A DNA stretch of 64,000 nucleotides from Spirochaetaceae bacterium (GTDB lineage: Bacteria > Spirochaetota > Spirochaetia > SZUA-6 > Bin103), in assembly GCA_028818385.1 (NCBI GenBank), contig JAPPNY010000110.1:30832-94831 (forward strand), in the 5' to 3' direction. This document shows, one piece after another, positions 63,879 through 64,000 of the stretch; the stretch's first letter is position 1, and every line of letters starts with the position of its first letter. The translations under genes and the position numbers were made by a program. The notes below the pieces were generated by a model. It searched no databases and was not told the origin of the DNA. It saw only the letters and a list, made by a program, of their open reading frames with translations.

Positions 63879-64000
63879 ATGAGACTCCACCACGTTCTAC
63901 CGCTGCGGGGGGGGGGGGGCCCCCCCCCCCCCCCCGCCGGCCACCCGCGCCCCCCCCCCCTAGGCCCCCCCCCCCCCCGGGTAGGAGGCCCCCCCCCCCA
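63879..64000 (+). CDS. Start of an unknown gene, cut by poor sequence
   Basis: An ATG 7 bp after GGGAGG reads MRLHHVLPLR, which could begin a signal peptide. From about 63905 the sequence is runs of G and C that cannot be trusted, so nothing more can be said. Confidence 0.35.
   Translation, partial: MRLHHVLPLRGGGGPPPPPAGHPRPPPLGPPPPRVGGPPP

Noticed and set aside
63900..64000. Long runs of C and G at the right end
   Set aside because: These look like low-quality or misassembled ends, not a biological repeat.

Overview
The window is about 64 kb of a high-GC bacterial genome, probably a metagenome contig because it ends in runs of C and G that look like poor sequence. The lineage cannot be fixed from the sequence alone. 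Several conserved envelope genes (an SH3-type lipoprotein next to a LysM lytic transglycosylase, a TPR lipoprotein, an Ig-like lipoprotein) and the fused trp genes fit an uncultivated, possibly host-associated, spirochaete-like bacterium. Many oxygenases, a sulfatase and betaine-type demethylases fit a marine or sponge-associated life style. This is inference.

Layout. 1-7007: a catabolic cluster with a DmdA/GcvT-like protein, a PhnZ/TmpB-like HD oxygenase divergent from a TmpA-like 2-oxoglutarate oxygenase, a GH32 glycosidase and a dimethylglycine-dehydrogenase-like flavoprotein. It reads as a route from a trimethylammonio-phosphonate through glycine betaine to one-carbon units. 7106-8449: an XRE regulator, a Doc toxin-antitoxin pair and a HicB-like gene. 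8569-12111: a CRISPR-like remnant, a ZIP transporter, a DUF234 ATPase, and a mosaic of three gene fragments copied from elsewhere in the window. 12138-19645: a tight five-gene operon of NurA nuclease, HerA ATPase, two Hsp90-type (GHKL) ATPases and a radical SAM enzyme. This is the best candidate for a new defence or DNA-processing system. 19837-21550: an insertion sequence with clear ends and a 6-bp target duplication. 21891-23348: two AT-richer genes of unknown function.

23466-42353 is housekeeping: a malate/lactate-type dehydrogenase, rhomboid protease, phosphohexomutase, ABC-F protein, envelope lipoproteins, LysM transglycosylase, isocitrate dehydrogenase, thioredoxin, and a complete trp operon (trpE, trpGD, trpCF, trpB, trpA) headed by a leader peptide with three Trp codons and a terminator.

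42499-47160: a structured leader RNA before a lipoprotein gene, remains of IS elements, small membrane proteins and a HEPN-nucleotidyltransferase. 47270-57654: a sulfatase, a second likely defence operon (ATPase, broken TOPRIM gene, DUF262), a PhyH-type dioxygenase, a TIM-barrel isomerase, a RarA-methyltransferase fusion and a tRNA-queuosine mannosyltransferase-like gene. 57822-62907: a broken gene with a PIN remnant, then a BfiI-like restriction enzyme with a tandem double methyltransferase. 63191-64000: two small genes, then a second copy of the structured leader RNA in front of a gene cut by the window end.

The two leader RNAs keep the same loops while their helices differ by compensating changes, so they look like one RNA class, perhaps an undescribed regulatory element.
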